A DNA stretch of 64,000 bases from Ectopseudomonas composti (GTDB lineage: Bacteria; Pseudomonadota; Gammaproteobacteria; Pseudomonadales; Pseudomonadaceae). A program made the position numbers and the translations under genes. Each line of letters starts with the position of its first letter. Within the stretch, counting starts at the first letter, position 1. The stretch spans positions 62,001 to 126,000 of the forward strand of contig NZ_FOWP01000010.1 in assembly GCF_900115475.1 (NCBI RefSeq). Reading direction: 5' to 3'. The notes under the pieces were generated by a model. The model ran no database searches, was not told the origin of the DNA, and saw nothing but the letters and a program-made list of their open reading frames with translations. This document shows, piece by piece, positions 50,734 through 58,425 of this stretch.

Positions 50734-51288
50734 TCAGTTCTGCAGTTTCAGATGCGAGGTATCCGGTGCCGGCGCTGGCGGGGGCGACTTGGCTTGTCCC
50801 ATATCACTGCCCACGGGCGCCAGACTGAACTGCGACAGGTCGACCTGCGGCGCCTGCGCATCTGGCCTGGCATCCTGCAGGTCACTGCCTACCGGCGCGA
50901 TACCAAAATCCGGTGCATCCACATCACTGAATGCAGCCATGTATTCATCACGCGGCGCGACATGCAAGCGGCCCGAACTGTTCGCAACAGGCGTGGCTAG
51001 CGGAGCCGATACCGGCTCGGCTGGCGGAGGTGGTGCCAGTTCCACCTCCTCGATCAGCATATCCATGTCGACAACCTCGACCCGAGCACCGGCGCGCTCC
51101 AGGGTCGTTCGGTATTTCTCCGCTGCCGCAGCATCAAGGTTGTTCTTGATCACGATGCGGCGCCCGGAGAACAACTGGGCGATGCGCTGTGCATCGGCTT
51201 GGAACAGCTTGGCCATGTTGGCCTTGACCAACTCCGGCTGGGCGCCCGGCACCAGTTGCCCGGAGAAGGCGATCTCGTAGCGACTCAT
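50734..51288 (-). CDS. Hypothetical protein with 'LAPVGSD' repeats
   Basis: A 184-residue protein. Residues ~1-70 form a compact domain (RYEIAFSGQLVPGAQPELVKANMAKLF...GRRIVIKNNLDAAAAEKY) seen at the N-terminus of several gammaproteobacterial hypothetical proteins. The rest is Pro/Ala-rich and disordered and carries two short repeats, FGIAPVGSDLQDA and FSLAPVGSDMGQAK. Function unknown. The ATG at 51288 has AGGAG seven bases upstream; the GTG at 51294 is too close to that site. Confidence 0.65.
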   Translation of the reverse strand: MSRYEIAFSGQLVPGAQPELVKANMAKLFQADAQRIAQLFSGRRIVIKNNLDAAAAEKYRTTLERAGARVEVVDMDMLIEEVELAPPPPAEPVSAPLATPVANSSGRLHVAPRDEYMAAFSDVDAPDFGIAPVGSDLQDARPDAQAPQVDLSQFSLAPVGSDMGQAKSPPPAPAPDTSHLKLQN

Positions 51289-51431
51289 GGTCACACTCCT
51301 GTCCTATTCGCTGCTCAGTATGGCGCAGGTTCCTTTGCCCTGACACTGCAGGCTTCTCATCCATGCCATCGCGATCACCAGCGCCCCGAAAGCTTCACGC
51401 TATCGCATTGAAAATAATGACGGTCCCCCCG

Positions 51432-51459
51432 TTGCAGCCAAGCGCTTGCTTGTTACACT
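51432..51459 (+). promoter_or_regulatory. Candidate sigma-70 promoter for the LEA14-like gene
   Basis: TTGCAG (51432-51437) and TACACT (51454-51459) are separated by 16 bases, 22 bases before the start codon of the gene at 51481. If real, the 5' leader is only about 15 bases. Nothing else of note lies in the 192-base gap. Confidence 0.45.
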
Positions 51460-51480
51460 GAGCCGCAATGGGGGTATGAA

Positions 51481-51978
51481 ATGTTTTCTCAGGCGCAAAT
51501 GATAAGAATTATCAGCCTATTGATGTTTTTCGGCCTGCTTTCAGGCCTGACAGGATGCTCCACCTGGATGACAGGTGGCTTCAAGGACCCGGACGTCCAA
51601 CTCATCAAAGTTGATGTGATCAAGGCCAGGCTGCTCGAACAGGAGTTCCGCCTGCGCTTTCGAATCGACAATCCCAACGGCGTCAGCCTGCCGGTGCGCG
51701 GGTTGGACTACAACGTCCAGCTCAACGGCATTCAACTGGCCGAGGGCTACTCCAACGAGTGGTTCACCGTTCCCGCCCATGGCCATCACACCTTCGAAGT
51801 GCCCGTGCGCACCAACCTCTGGCGCCATGTCCGGCAGATCGTCAAGGCACTGGAAAAACCGGACGTACCGATTCGCTACAGCCTCAAGGGCGAGGTAAAA
51901 ACTGGCATGTTGTTCGGTCGCAGCGTGCACATGGCGCGCAATGGCGAGATAATTCCCGGCGATTTCATCCCCGAATAA
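51481..51978 (+). CDS. LEA14-like (WHy domain) lipoprotein
   Basis: A 165-residue lipoprotein: signal sequence with lipobox LTGC (Cys26) followed by STWMTGG. The mature part (about 35-150) is a LEA type-2/WHy-type beta-sandwich (FRLRFRIDNPNGVSLPVRGLDYNVQLNGIQLAEG). Such proteins are linked to desiccation or stress, but bacterial roles are unclear. The ATG is preceded by GGGGGT. It is followed 17 bases later by the SEC-C protein gene, so both may be co-transcribed. Confidence 0.78.
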   Translation: MFSQAQMIRIISLLMFFGLLSGLTGCSTWMTGGFKDPDVQLIKVDVIKARLLEQEFRLRFRIDNPNGVSLPVRGLDYNVQLNGIQLAEGYSNEWFTVPAHGHHTFEVPVRTNLWRHVRQIVKALEKPDVPIRYSLKGEVKTGMLFGRSVHMARNGEIIPGDFIPE

Positions 51979-51995
51979 CCTGCACGAGTAACATC

Positions 51996-52190
51996 ATGAG
52001 CAACCAACCCCACGTCCACGGCCCTGACTGCAACCATGACCACGATCATCACGATCACGGCCATGTCCACGGCCCGCACTGCAATCACGGCCATCAGGAG
52101 CCGGTACGCAACACGCTGAAGGATGTCGGCCGCAACGATCCCTGCCCATGCGGCAGCCTGAAGAAGTTCAAGAAGTGCCACGGCGCCTGA
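51996..52190 (+). CDS. Small His-rich SEC-C zinc-motif protein
   Basis: A 64-residue protein in two parts. The N-terminal 35 residues are rich in His and Asp and contain two copies of HVHGP-x-CNH (HVHGPDCNHDHDHHDHGHVHGPHCNHGH region). The C-terminal part is a complete SEC-C motif (VGRNDPCPCGSLKKFKKCHG). This points to metal binding, probably zinc. It ends seven bases before the next gene. Overlapping longer frames in the same frame run back into the LEA-like gene and are rejected. Confidence 0.8.
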   Translation: MSNQPHVHGPDCNHDHDHHDHGHVHGPHCNHGHQEPVRNTLKDVGRNDPCPCGSLKKFKKCHGA

Positions 52191-52197
52191 GCCGCGC

Positions 52198-52662
52198 ATG
52201 GATGCACTGACCCTCACCCTCCTGCTCACCAGCCTGCTGCTTATCGCCGCCCTGGCCGCCTATGCCTGGCACCTCTGGCGCCGCGTATGGGCGAACCAGC
52301 GAGCCCAGCAGCATGCACAGCAGGAGCGCCAGCAGCGCATCGGCGGCGATCTGAACATCCTTGCCAGCAGCCTGCTCGACGAGCAGCTGCCGCTGATCGA
52401 AGGCGCCATTCGCATCAAGGTGCTGCTCGATAACTACGACAGCACCCTGAGCAACGACAGTCGCTGCCAGGTATTCCACGTGCTTTTCGAGGCCACCGCC
52501 AATGTGCCCACTCACGCAGCCTGGAAGGTATTGGACAAGGCCGAACGGCGGCGTTTCGAAAAACGCTTCAACGAGCTGGAGCTGCAGCACAAGGCCGCGG
52601 CACGAATCGCCGCTCGCTGGTTGCTGGATGAAGGGCTGAAGAGGCCTCTGGTAAACACCTGA
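52198..52662 (+). CDS. DUF2489 family membrane-anchored protein
   Basis: A 154-residue protein with one N-terminal helix (about 4-27, LTLTLLLTSLLLIAALAAYAW) and a cytoplasmic helical domain (RIGGDLNILASSLLDEQLPLIEGAIRIKVLLDNYD..., ~48-150) matching DUF2489. Function unknown. It follows the SEC-C gene by seven bases and probably shares its transcript. Confidence 0.8.
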   Translation: MDALTLTLLLTSLLLIAALAAYAWHLWRRVWANQRAQQHAQQERQQRIGGDLNILASSLLDEQLPLIEGAIRIKVLLDNYDSTLSNDSRCQVFHVLFEATANVPTHAAWKVLDKAERRRFEKRFNELELQHKAAARIAARWLLDEGLKRPLVNT

Positions 52663-52721
52663 GAACCTGCTCAACACCTTGAGAACGGGAGCAAGCCAAG
52701 GCGACAGCGGTTCACGCACTT

Positions 52722-52781
52722 TCAATCGGCATTTGACCGGGCTGGCGTTCCAGCCCGCTGTCAACGCCACATTGCCGATGC
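52722..52781. other. Structured intergenic segment
   Basis: A nested palindrome: CGGGCTGG / CCAGCCCG (52738-52757) around CGTT, extended by TTGAC / GTCAA and an outer ATCGGCA / TGCCGAT. It lies between the DUF2489 gene and the acylase gene. No T-run, so not a simple terminator. May be a REP-like repeat or an RNA structure in the acylase leader. Confidence 0.35.
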
Positions 52782-52906
52782 GCAGCAGAATTTTGAGCGG
52801 GCTCTGAGACCTCTTGCCAGGCTCCACCAGCCTCATTACCTTGGCGCCTTTGTGGCCGGTCACTACAGGACCGGTCGCGACCGTCCGCACACCAAGGAAA
52901 TTCGCC

Positions 52907-55420
52907 ATGCGCACGCTGGCCTACCTGACTCTCGCCGCCTCACTGACCAGCCTCGCTGGCTGCCAGTCTTTGCTCAATAGCCGTTATGCCGACAGCGTGC
53001 CGCCCACTCGCGGCGTCGAGCGCATTCAGGGCGTGGGCGAAAGCGCATCGGTGCGCCGCAACGCGCTTGGCATGCCGCTGATCGAATCGAGCACCTTCCA
53101 CGACGCCCTCTTTACCCTGGGCTACGTGCATGCCGGTGATCGCCTCAGTCAGATGGTCGGCATGCGCTTGCTGGCTCAGGGCCGACTGGCCGAGATGGCA
53201 GGGCCCGGCGCGCTGGAAATGGACCGTTTCATGCGGGCGGTCAATCTGAAAAAGAGTGCGCAAGTTCTCTACGCCGACGCCTCGCCGCGCCTGAAGCGCT
53301 TCTTCGAAGTCTATTCACGCGGCGTCAACGCCTACCTATTCCGCTACCGTGATCGCCTGCCGATGGATCTGGCCGAGGCCGGCTACCGCCCCGAGTACTG
53401 GAAGCCCGAGGATTCGGTGCTGCTGTTCTGCCTGCTCAATTTCGGCCTGGCAGTGAACCTGCAGGAAGAGATCGCCGCGCTGACCATGGCTCAGCAGGTG
53501 GGCGTCGACAAACTGCCCTGGCTGCTGCCGATCTACCCGGACGAACCACTGCCCTTCGCCGAGGCAGAAAAACTCGCCGGCCTTGACCTCAAGGGCCAGT
53601 TGCCAGGCCTGCAGGCGATTTCCCGCACCGCGGCGCAGATCGCCGAACAGCATATGCTCGGCGTCGCCGCCTCGAACAACTGGGCCATCGCCCCGCAGCG
53701 CAGCCTTGGCGGCAAGAGCCTGCTGGCCAATGACACCCACCTGCCACTGAGCATGCCCTCGCTGTGGAATTTCGTGCAGATCCGCTCGCCCAAGTATCAA
53801 GCCGCGGGCATTTCTCTGGCCGGCGTACCGGCAGTAGTCGCCGGCTATAACGGCAAACTGGCCTGGGGCATGACCATGGTCATGGGCGACAACCAGGACA
53901 TCTACCTGGAGCGCATCAAACGTGAAGGCAACCGCCTGATGTACCAGGCCGATGGCAAGTGGCTGCCGGTCAGCGAACGCCAGGAGACCTTCTTCATCCG
54001 CGGCCAGCGCCCGATTCGCGAAACGCTCTACGAGACCCGCAACGGTCCACTGCTCAACTCGGTGCTCGGCGAGCGCAAGCATATGCTGCAGCCCTTGCCA
54101 CTGCAGAGTGGTTATGGCCTGGCCCTGAAAACCACTCAGCTCGAACGTGACAAGAGCCTCGACGCCTTCTTCGATCTGTCGCGCGCGCAGTCGGTCGACC
54201 AGGCCTTCGAAGCAGCGCGAGAAATCCGCGCCATGCCGCTGAACATCGTCTTCGCCGACGCCCAGCACATCGGCTGGCAGGTTACCGGTCGCTACCCGAA
54301 CCGCCGCGAAGGCCGCGGCCTGCTGCCCTCGCCCGGCTGGGACGAGCGCTACGCCTGGGATGGCTTTGCCGATCCGATGCTGCACCCCTACGATCAGGAC
54401 CCGCCACAGGGCTGGCTCGGCACTGCCAACGACCGCAGCGTACCGCCCGGTTACGGCATGCAGCTGTCCAGTTCCTGGTACTACCCGGAACGCGCTGAGC
54501 GCATCGCCGAACTGGCCGGCAACGGCCGTCACGATGGCCGCAGTATGATCGCCATGCAGTACGACCAAACCTCGCCCTTCGTCGCCAAACTGCAGGCCAT
54601 GTTCAACGACCCGGCCATGCACGACTCACTGCGCCAAGCCATCGCCGCCCTGCCCGCAGGCCAGCGCGCACGTGCCGATGAAGCACTGAAGCGTCTGCTG
54701 GCATTCGACGGCAAACTTGCCGCCAACTCGGCCGACGCTGCCATCTACGGCGCCTTCCTGCATGAAAGCGCCCGGCAGACCTTCCTCGACGAACTGGGCC
54801 CGGAGGACAGTCCGGCCTGGAAGGCGCTGGTGGAAACCGCCAACACCTCCTATTCGGCGCAGGCCGATCACCTGCTTGGCCGTGCCGACAGCCCATTCTG
54901 GAATGACATCCGCACGCCGCAGCAGGAAGACAAACCAACCATCCTGGCCCGCAGCCTGGCGGCGAGTATCGAGTTGCTGGAAAGTCGATTGGGTATGGAG
55001 CGGCGCAACTGGCAATGGGGCAAGCTGCATACCTATGAGTGGGTGACGGACACCACGCGCATGGCGCCATACATGAGCGCCAGCCAGCGCACCAGCATCA
55101 ACGCACTGAAGAGCTACCTGGATCGCGGCCCCTACCCGGCAGGTGGCGATCACAGCACGCTGAACGTAGCGGCCTATGCCTGGGGTCAGGACTTCAATAC
55201 CTTCCTGATCCCCGCCATGCGCATCGTGGTGGATTTTGCCGCCGACGAACCGCTGGTCGGCGTCAACAGCTCGGGCCAGTCCGGCAACCCGGCCAGCCCG
55301 CACTATGCCGACGGCATCGAGTCATGGCTCAAGGGGGGCTACATGAGTTTCCCGTTCAAGGCGGAGAACCTGGACAAGGTCTACGGCAACCAGCGCCTGC
55401 TGCTGATGCCGGCGAAGTGA
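52907..55420 (+). CDS. quiP: Penicillin-amidase-family acylase (QuiP-like AHL acylase)
   Basis: An 837-residue Ntn hydrolase precursor. Signal with lipobox SLAGC (Cys19). Small-subunit part up to ~255, then the nucleophile Ser256 in VAASNNWAIAP, where self-cleavage yields the large subunit. Other family marks: GGKSLLANDTHLP, VVAGYNGKLAWGMTMVMGDNQD and the C-terminal RIVVDFAADEPLVGVNSSGQSGNPASPHY with catalytic Asn. It should hydrolyse amides such as N-acyl homoserine lactones or related acyl-amides in the periplasm. The quiP name rests on size and gene order as I recall them in P. aeruginosa. Confidence 0.8.
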   Translation: MRTLAYLTLAASLTSLAGCQSLLNSRYADSVPPTRGVERIQGVGESASVRRNALGMPLIESSTFHDALFTLGYVHAGDRLSQMVGMRLLAQGRLAEMAGPGALEMDRFMRAVNLKKSAQVLYADASPRLKRFFEVYSRGVNAYLFRYRDRLPMDLAEAGYRPEYWKPEDSVLLFCLLNFGLAVNLQEEIAALTMAQQVGVDKLPWLLPIYPDEPLPFAEAEKLAGLDLKGQLPGLQAISRTAAQIAEQHMLGVAASNNWAIAPQRSLGGKSLLANDTHLPLSMPSLWNFVQIRSPKYQAAGISLAGVPAVVAGYNGKLAWGMTMVMGDNQDIYLERIKREGNRLMYQADGKWLPVSERQETFFIRGQRPIRETLYETRNGPLLNSVLGERKHMLQPLPLQSGYGLALKTTQLERDKSLDAFFDLSRAQSVDQAFEAAREIRAMPLNIVFADAQHIGWQVTGRYPNRREGRGLLPSPGWDERYAWDGFADPMLHPYDQDPPQGWLGTANDRSVPPGYGMQLSSSWYYPERAERIAELAGNGRHDGRSMIAMQYDQTSPFVAKLQAMFNDPAMHDSLRQAIAALPAGQRARADEALKRLLAFDGKLAANSADAAIYGAFLHESARQTFLDELGPEDSPAWKALVETANTSYSAQADHLLGRADSPFWNDIRTPQQEDKPTILARSLAASIELLESRLGMERRNWQWGKLHTYEWVTDTTRMAPYMSASQRTSINALKSYLDRGPYPAGGDHSTLNVAAYAWGQDFNTFLIPAMRIVVDFAADEPLVGVNSSGQSGNPASPHYADGIESWLKGGYMSFPFKAENLDKVYGNQRLLLMPAK

Positions 55421-55501
55421 TGACCGTTCGTCGGGCGGCGCTGAACCTTTACCTCAGCGCCCCACTCTGAATAATCGACTTACTCCATAGATCATCGTTT
55501 T

Positions 55502-55527
55502 AAGGCGCCCTTGGCGCCTTTTCTTTT
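55502..55527 (+). terminator. Rho-independent terminator after acylase gene
   Basis: Stem AAGGCGCC / GGCGCCTT with a three-base loop, then TTTTCTTTT. A close copy is at 55619-55645. Confidence 0.8.
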
Positions 55528-55618
55528 GCCTGCAGAAAAAGATGGCTTTTTTCCATCATCGGACGGAACTTCCCGAACAGAGCAGGCTCAGAGACTATGC
55601 ATCGATTGAAATGCTCCC

Positions 55619-55645
55619 CTGGCGCCTCTGGCGCCTATTTTTTTG
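55619..55645 (+). terminator. Second, near-duplicate terminator-like element
   Basis: GGCGCC / GGCGCC with a TCT loop followed by TATTTTTTT and TTGCCTGCA, the same tail as at 55502. The stretch 55528-55618 between them has no gene. It looks like a local duplication of the terminator. Confidence 0.6.
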
Positions 55646-55688
55646 CCTGCAATTCAGGGAGCGCCCGCTAGGGATGATCTGAAATAGT

Positions 55689-55740
55689 CGTCATCCCCGC
55701 CTTCGCGGGAGTGACGGTGTAGGGCTTTTTCAGAGTTTCC
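55689..55740. repeat. REP-like intergenic repeat, copy 2
   Basis: GTCATCCCCGCCTTCGCGGG AGTGACG hairpin (55691-55717) followed by GGGCTTTTTCAGAGTTTCCCT, ending at the nrtR stop. Related to 33428-33539, where the two arms are split by a longer spacer. Confidence 0.6.
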
Positions 55741-56433
55741 CTAAGCCAGGAGACTACGGTCGAAAATGAAGGCCTCTCCCGCGTGCGGGCGATGCTCCAG
55801 CAGATTCTGCGGTCGCCCCATCTTCGGATAATTCTTCTCGCCGGTATCACTGATCCAGCCCTGCGCCTTCATCCGCTCCAGCCTCCCGCGCAGGGTGGTG
55901 TGCTGCACCGGCTCGCCCAGACACCCCTGAAACGCCATCAACGCTTCGGTCACGGTGAATCGCGATGCCAACAGGTACAGCGGCAGTGAGCTGTAAACCG
56001 ACTTGCCGCGCAGCCGCTCGGCCGCCAGACGCACCAGTTGCGCGTGGTCGAACGGCAATGCTTGCGCCCCTGCGATAACGCCCGACAATTCGGCGAATCG
56101 CAGGTTTTCATCCTGTGGCTCGACATCAGGCCCCAGCAGCGCCAGATAGCAGGTGCTCAGCGACCAGCCACGCGGATCACGCACACCATTACCAACCGTC
56201 GCCACCTGCTCCAGGTATTGCGGTTGCAGGCGCGCCTTGTCCACCAGCGCACGGGCTGCCGCGGCATCCAGACTGGTATCGGCGCAACGGCCGTTGACCA
56301 GCACGCCCGGCAGCGCCCATTGCCCCGCGTAGGGTTCGCGCTGGCGACGCAGCAGGAGCACCTGCAACGCCCCCTCCTCGCTCAGGCGCAGGGCAACGAT
56401 ATCCACCCCAGCCAGCACCTCCACTGCACTCAT
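55741..56433 (-). CDS. nrtR: NrtR, Nudix-type transcriptional regulator of NAD metabolism
   Basis: A 230-residue regulator: an N-terminal Nudix-like domain (~5-140; VDIVALRLSEEGALQVLLLRRQREPYAGQWALPG) and a C-terminal winged helix (~155-225; SRFTVTEALMAFQGCLGEPVQHTTLRGRLERMKAQGWI). The Nudix box (VLVNGRCADTSLDAAAARALV) lacks the Glu residues needed for hydrolysis, as in known NrtR proteins, which bind ADP-ribose. It diverges from pncA-pncB-nadE and should repress them when NAD is sufficient. A perfect palindrome lies between. Confidence 0.9.
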   Translation of the reverse strand: MSAVEVLAGVDIVALRLSEEGALQVLLLRRQREPYAGQWALPGVLVNGRCADTSLDAAAARALVDKARLQPQYLEQVATVGNGVRDPRGWSLSTCYLALLGPDVEPQDENLRFAELSGVIAGAQALPFDHAQLVRLAAERLRGKSVYSSLPLYLLASRFTVTEALMAFQGCLGEPVQHTTLRGRLERMKAQGWISDTGEKNYPKMGRPQNLLEHRPHAGEAFIFDRSLLA

Positions 56434-56450
56434 CCTGTCGCTTGCTCCTT

Positions 56451-56470
56451 CATGTACTTATTTCATCTTG
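56451..56470. promoter_or_regulatory. Possible second NrtR half-site near nrtR start
   Basis: TACTTATTTCATCTTGA resembles one arm of the palindrome at 56516 (TACATATTTCATC). Located 18-37 bases before the nrtR ATG, it could allow autoregulation. Weak match. Confidence 0.3.
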
Positions 56471-56515
56471 ACCAATAACTCGTTCTTTTTCACGAAGGAT
56501 TTGATAAAAACGCTT

Positions 56516-56548
56516 GACTACATATTTCATCAGATGAAATATGTAGTC
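56516..56548. promoter_or_regulatory. NrtR operator (perfect 16-bp inverted repeat)
   Basis: GACTACATATTTCATC and GATGAAATATGTAGTC are perfect complements around a single A. The site lies 26 bases before pncA and overlaps the likely promoter (TTGATA at 56501 or TTGACT at 56514 as -35 region). It is the best operator candidate in the window and fits NrtR control. Confidence 0.75.
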
Positions 56549-56574
56549 ACTCACCCACGAGAAGGAGGCGCACC

Positions 56575-57219
56575 ATGAAGATCGCCAGCTTCGACGTCGA
56601 CGCCCAGAAGGGCTTCACCCCACTGTGCCCCAACGAGCTGCCGGTTCCCGAAGGCGACGCCATCGTTCCGGCGCTGAACCAACTGGCTGCACGCACCCAA
56701 CTGCGCATCGGCAGCAAGGACGCCCACAGCCCCCAGGCGGCCTGGGTCGTCGACAGACACGATGAGATGCTGCGCCCCCTGCCGCTGGCCAATGCAGACC
56801 TGACCTGGGTCAGCCACTGCGTGCCCGGTACGCCCGGCTTCGAACTGCTCGACGGCCTGCCGGCGCCGCTGGATTACGACTATTTCGTGTGGAAAGGCGT
56901 CGAGCCAGACCTGCATCCCTACGGTGCCTGCTATCACGACCTGGCCGAGAAGCGCAGCACGGGCGTGATCGAGTTTCTCCGGCAAAATGACGTCGAGCTG
57001 GTACTGGTCGGCGGCCTGGCCCTGGACTACTGCGTCAAGACCACTGCCCTGCAGCTGCGCCGCGCCGGCTTCGAAGTGATCGTCTACCTGCCAGCCTGCC
57101 GCGCTATTGCCAGCGAAACGGCCGAAACCGCCTGCATCGCCATGCGCGAACAGGGCATAACACTGGCCACCAGCCTGGAACAGCTGGATGGCGCCCTAGC
57201 CAAGGAGAACCTGCGATGA
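56575..57219 (+). CDS. pncA: Nicotinamidase
   Basis: A 214-residue isochorismatase-fold hydrolase that converts nicotinamide to nicotinate. Catalytic triad candidates are Asp9 (FDVDAQKGF), Lys107 (FVWKGVE) and Cys153 (LALDYCVKTTAL). Metal ligands fit D49 and H51 (SKDAHSPQ). GAGAAGGAG precedes the ATG. It is first in the pncA-pncB-nadE operon; its stop overlaps pncB by four bases. The variant 'FDVDAQKGFTPLCPNELPV' start matches the Pseudomonas type. Confidence 0.9.
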   Translation: MKIASFDVDAQKGFTPLCPNELPVPEGDAIVPALNQLAARTQLRIGSKDAHSPQAAWVVDRHDEMLRPLPLANADLTWVSHCVPGTPGFELLDGLPAPLDYDYFVWKGVEPDLHPYGACYHDLAEKRSTGVIEFLRQNDVELVLVGGLALDYCVKTTALQLRRAGFEVIVYLPACRAIASETAETACIAMREQGITLATSLEQLDGALAKENLR

Positions 57220-58415
57220 GCGAGAGCATCTTCGCCGAGCGCACCGTACAGAACTTGCTGGACACCGACTTCTACAAGCTGACCATGATGCAGGCGGTGC
57301 TGCACAACTACCCCAATGCCGAGGTGGAATGGGAGTTCCGCTGCCGCAGCAGCGAAGACCTGACGCCCTACCTGGCCGAAATTCGTTACCAGATCGAACG
57401 TCTCAGCGAGCTGAGCCTGAGTGTCGACCAGCTCGCATTTCTCGATAGCATTCCCTTCATCAAACCTGACTTCATCCGCTTTCTGAGTTTGTTCCGCTTC
57501 AACCTGCGCTACGTGCATACCAGCATCGAAGACGGCCAGTTGAACATCCGCCTGCGCGGCCCCTGGCTGCACGTGATCCTCTTCGAAGTGCCGCTGCTGG
57601 CCATCGTCAGCGAAGTGCGCAACCGCTATCGCTACCGCGAAGTGTTACTGGAACAGGCGGCTGAGCGCTTGTACGAGAAGCTCGACTGGCTCAAGGCCGA
57701 AGCCTCACCGAGCGAGCTGGCCGACTTCCAGCTGGCCGATTTCGGCACCCGCAGGCGCTTCTCCTACCGCGTGCAGGAGCAGGCGGTGCACATCCTCAAA
57801 CGTGACTTTCCCGGGCGTTTCGTCGGCACCAGCAACGTGCACCTGGCACGCGAGTTCGACCTCAAGCCTATTGGCACCATGGCCCACGAATGGCTGATGG
57901 CGCACCAGCAACTCGGCCCGCGGCTGATCGACAGCCAGATTGCCGCGCTCGACTGTTGGGTGCGCGAATACCGTGGCTTGCTTGGCATCGCCCTGACCGA
58001 CTGCATCACCATGGATGCCTTCCTCGCCGATTTCGATCTGTACTTCGCCAAGCTCTTCGACGGCCTGCGTCATGACTCCGGTGACCCATTGGTGTGGGCA
58101 GAGAAGGCCATTGCCCACTACGAGAAACTCGGTATCGACCCCAGAAACAAGACCCTGGTGTTCTCCGACGGGCTCGACCTGCCCAAGTCGCTACAGCTCT
58201 ACCGTGCACTTTCCGGGCGAATCCACGTAAGCTTCGGCATCGGCACCAACCTGACCTGCGACATCCCCGGCGTTACACCCATGAACATCGTGATCAAGAT
58301 GATCGCCTGTAACGGTCAGCCAGTGGCGAAGATCTCCGATACCCCCGGCAAGACGCAGTGCCGCGACGAGAATTTCGTCAGTTACCTGAAACACGTCTTT
58401 CGCGTGACCCAGTGA
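57216..58415 (+). CDS. pncB: Nicotinate phosphoribosyltransferase
   Basis: A 399-residue enzyme that joins nicotinate to phosphoribosyl pyrophosphate to give nicotinate mononucleotide. Full family length. Motifs: LLDTDFYKLTMMQAVLHNYPNAEVEWEFRCR (N-terminal), LADFGTRRRFSYRVQEQAVHIL, GTSNVHLAREFDLKPIGTMAHEWLMAHQ (with the phosphohistidine) and GLRHDSGDPLVWAEKA. It overlaps pncA by four bases and precedes nadE by ten. Confidence 0.96.
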   Translation: MSESIFAERTVQNLLDTDFYKLTMMQAVLHNYPNAEVEWEFRCRSSEDLTPYLAEIRYQIERLSELSLSVDQLAFLDSIPFIKPDFIRFLSLFRFNLRYVHTSIEDGQLNIRLRGPWLHVILFEVPLLAIVSEVRNRYRYREVLLEQAAERLYEKLDWLKAEASPSELADFQLADFGTRRRFSYRVQEQAVHILKRDFPGRFVGTSNVHLAREFDLKPIGTMAHEWLMAHQQLGPRLIDSQIAALDCWVREYRGLLGIALTDCITMDAFLADFDLYFAKLFDGLRHDSGDPLVWAEKAIAHYEKLGIDPRNKTLVFSDGLDLPKSLQLYRALSGRIHVSFGIGTNLTCDIPGVTPMNIVIKMIACNGQPVAKISDTPGKTQCRDENFVSYLKHVFRVTQ

Positions 58416-58425
58416 GGACCCAGAC

